From NCBI GenBank assembly GCA_029262895.1, contig JAJCYM010000044.1, positions 1-54,027 of the forward strand: a DNA stretch of 54,027 nucleotides, read 5' to 3'. Below are positions 53,143 through 54,027 of this stretch, in pieces. The notes under the pieces were generated by a model. That model was not told the DNA's origin and did no database searches. It was given only the letters and a program-made list of their open reading frames with translations. Source of the stretch: Roseivirga sp. (lineage in GTDB: Bacteria > Bacteroidota > Bacteroidia > Cytophagales > Cyclobacteriaceae). Made by a program: the position numbers and the translations under genes. The first letter of the stretch is position 1, and each line of letters starts with the position of its first letter.

Positions 53143-54027
53143 TACTTATAATCGAATTTCAAATTTAGGCCGAAATAATAATTCGACTCAGGTGCCGGCT
53201 GAAAATACCTGCGCCCAAAGGCATTCAAGTCATTCCCTAAGCTGTATTTGGCATTTGTCAGATTGTCTATGCCAAAGAACAATTCAATGCCTGTTTTGTT
53301 TCCGCTGTATTCATAGCCCAATCGAGCATTAACAAGATGATAAGCATCTGAGGAAAAAGTATTCGCATCATTCAATGGAATGGGGTCGGCATAATGGTAG
53401 GTCAGGTTTAGCGTAAACCCACCAGCCAAAAGCAAATCAGCCCGCCAGTTGAGTGTGTGCGGAGCGGTGCCTGGCAGTGCATTGCCGGAAAAGTCGTTTT
53501 CTCTTTTGACGTAATTCTTAAACTCAAAGTCGTGATAGGTATAGGAAACACCAGAAGTCAAGCTTCTCAAAAAGCCTGATTCACGAGAAAGCAAATCCAT
53601 CTTGAGCTGTAATTCCAGCCCATTTTGAACTGTCTCCCCAGCATTTTGAAACAGTACTACACCTTGAAAATTCGGATTAGACACGATGGTTTCGTTCAAC
53701 TTGAAATGAAAAGCAGCGAGATCAAAGGATAATCTTCCCGGTATCAAAGTACCTCTGAGATTAAGCTCATAATTGGTTCCCCTTTCAGGTTCCAAACCAA
53801 GACTTATGGTGCCCTCGTTGGTGCGAACCTCGGTAGTGGTGGGTGGGGAGAAACCCCGGCTCAAACTTAAATGGGCTGAAAGATCAGAGCCAATATTTTT
53901 AGAAATTGCAATCCTCGGTGACCAAACCGTCTCAAACTTCTTTTCAAACTGCTGTGGGGTATTAGTGAATGCATCAATCAGTCTGTTAATATCATATTTC
54001 AGGCTATTCATGCTTAGACCCGCACTG
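53142..54027 (-). CDS. TonB-dependent receptor, N-terminus beyond window
   Basis: The last 295 residues of a larger protein; the frame is open to the right edge, so the Met at 54011 is not the start. The barrel repeats are clear (FETVWSPRIAISKNIGSDLS, AHLSLSRGFSPPTTTEVR, GTNYELNLRGTLIPGRLSFD, FNAGE-type VLFQNAGETVQNGLELQL) and the last strand ends YYFGLNLKFDYK. The SRGFSPPTTTEV segment is typical of siderophore/iron receptors. Plug and TonB box lie outside. It precedes the nitroreductase with a one-base overlap. Confidence 0.88.
   Translation of the reverse strand, partial: SAGLSMNSLKYDINRLIDAFTNTPQQFEKKFETVWSPRIAISKNIGSDLSAHLSLSRGFSPPTTTEVRTNEGTISLGLEPERGTNYELNLRGTLIPGRLSFDLAAFHFKLNETIVSNPNFQGVVLFQNAGETVQNGLELQLKMDLLSRESGFLRSLTSGVSYTYHDFEFKNYVKRENDFSGNALPGTAPHTLNWRADLLLAGGFTLNLTYHYADPIPLNDANTFSSDAYHLVNARLGYEYSGNKTGIELFFGIDNLTNAKYSLGNDLNAFGRRYFQPAPESNYYFGLNLKFDYK

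Overview
The window looks like a chromosomal segment of a Bacteroidota bacterium, most likely a marine-type Cytophagales. The grounds are protein families rather than any marker gene: a GLPGLI-family protein, TonB-receptor-like barrels with carboxypeptidase-regulatory domains, DUF4286, a DUF5117-type zinc metalloprotease, PadR-linked ABC permeases with a prefix domain, a Rho factor with a long charged insertion, few Shine-Dalgarno sites, and promoters of the TTTG-N19-TAnnTTTG type. I see no rRNA, tRNA, CRISPR array, complete insertion sequence or prophage.

Layout. 1-7358 (minus strand) is a surface-protein block: a tail-collar/'NVGIGT'-repeat protein, a 1110-residue Rhs-like protein without a core or toxin tip, and a fibronectin-III repeat protein cut by the left edge. 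7581-8850 is an ECF sigma factor with a membrane TPR partner. 9090-14944 is a histidine kinase/response regulator pair divergent from a GLPGLI protein and an outer-membrane barrel, with three 10-bp direct repeats between them. 15191-21117 carries a LysR regulator, a small inverted-repeat element, a HAD hydrolase, a HIT-like protein, an aminotransferase, a Bax-like glucosaminidase and a cysteine-synthase-like enzyme under a MarR regulator with two palindromic operators. 21320-25927 is a tandem triplication of a lipoprotein gene, each copy with its own leader and terminator. 25967-29580 holds an orphan FetB-type permease, an ECF sigma factor coupled to a protein with an inner-membrane anchor and a barrel-like end, and a glycosyltransferase.

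29864-35343 encodes two MacB/FtsX-like permeases around a PadR regulator. 35626-40634 is a MarR / RND exporter / LolA-like / outer-membrane-protein operon that looks like an envelope lipid or lipoprotein export route, with a shared operator motif before marR and before the exporter gene. 41087-45093 is housekeeping: rho, serS, a GNAT acetyltransferase and DUF4286. A metzincin-like metalloprotease follows at 45290.

47951-52549 groups a GGR/SrsC-like flavoprotein, a UbiA prenyltransferase, a type III polyketide synthase and a SAM methyltransferase on alternating strands: a candidate phenolic-lipid or meroterpenoid pathway. The right edge has a nitroreductase translationally coupled to a truncated TonB-dependent receptor. 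The strongest candidates for something new are the triplicated lipoprotein cassette, the polyketide/prenyl cluster and the MarR-RND-LolA-like export operon.
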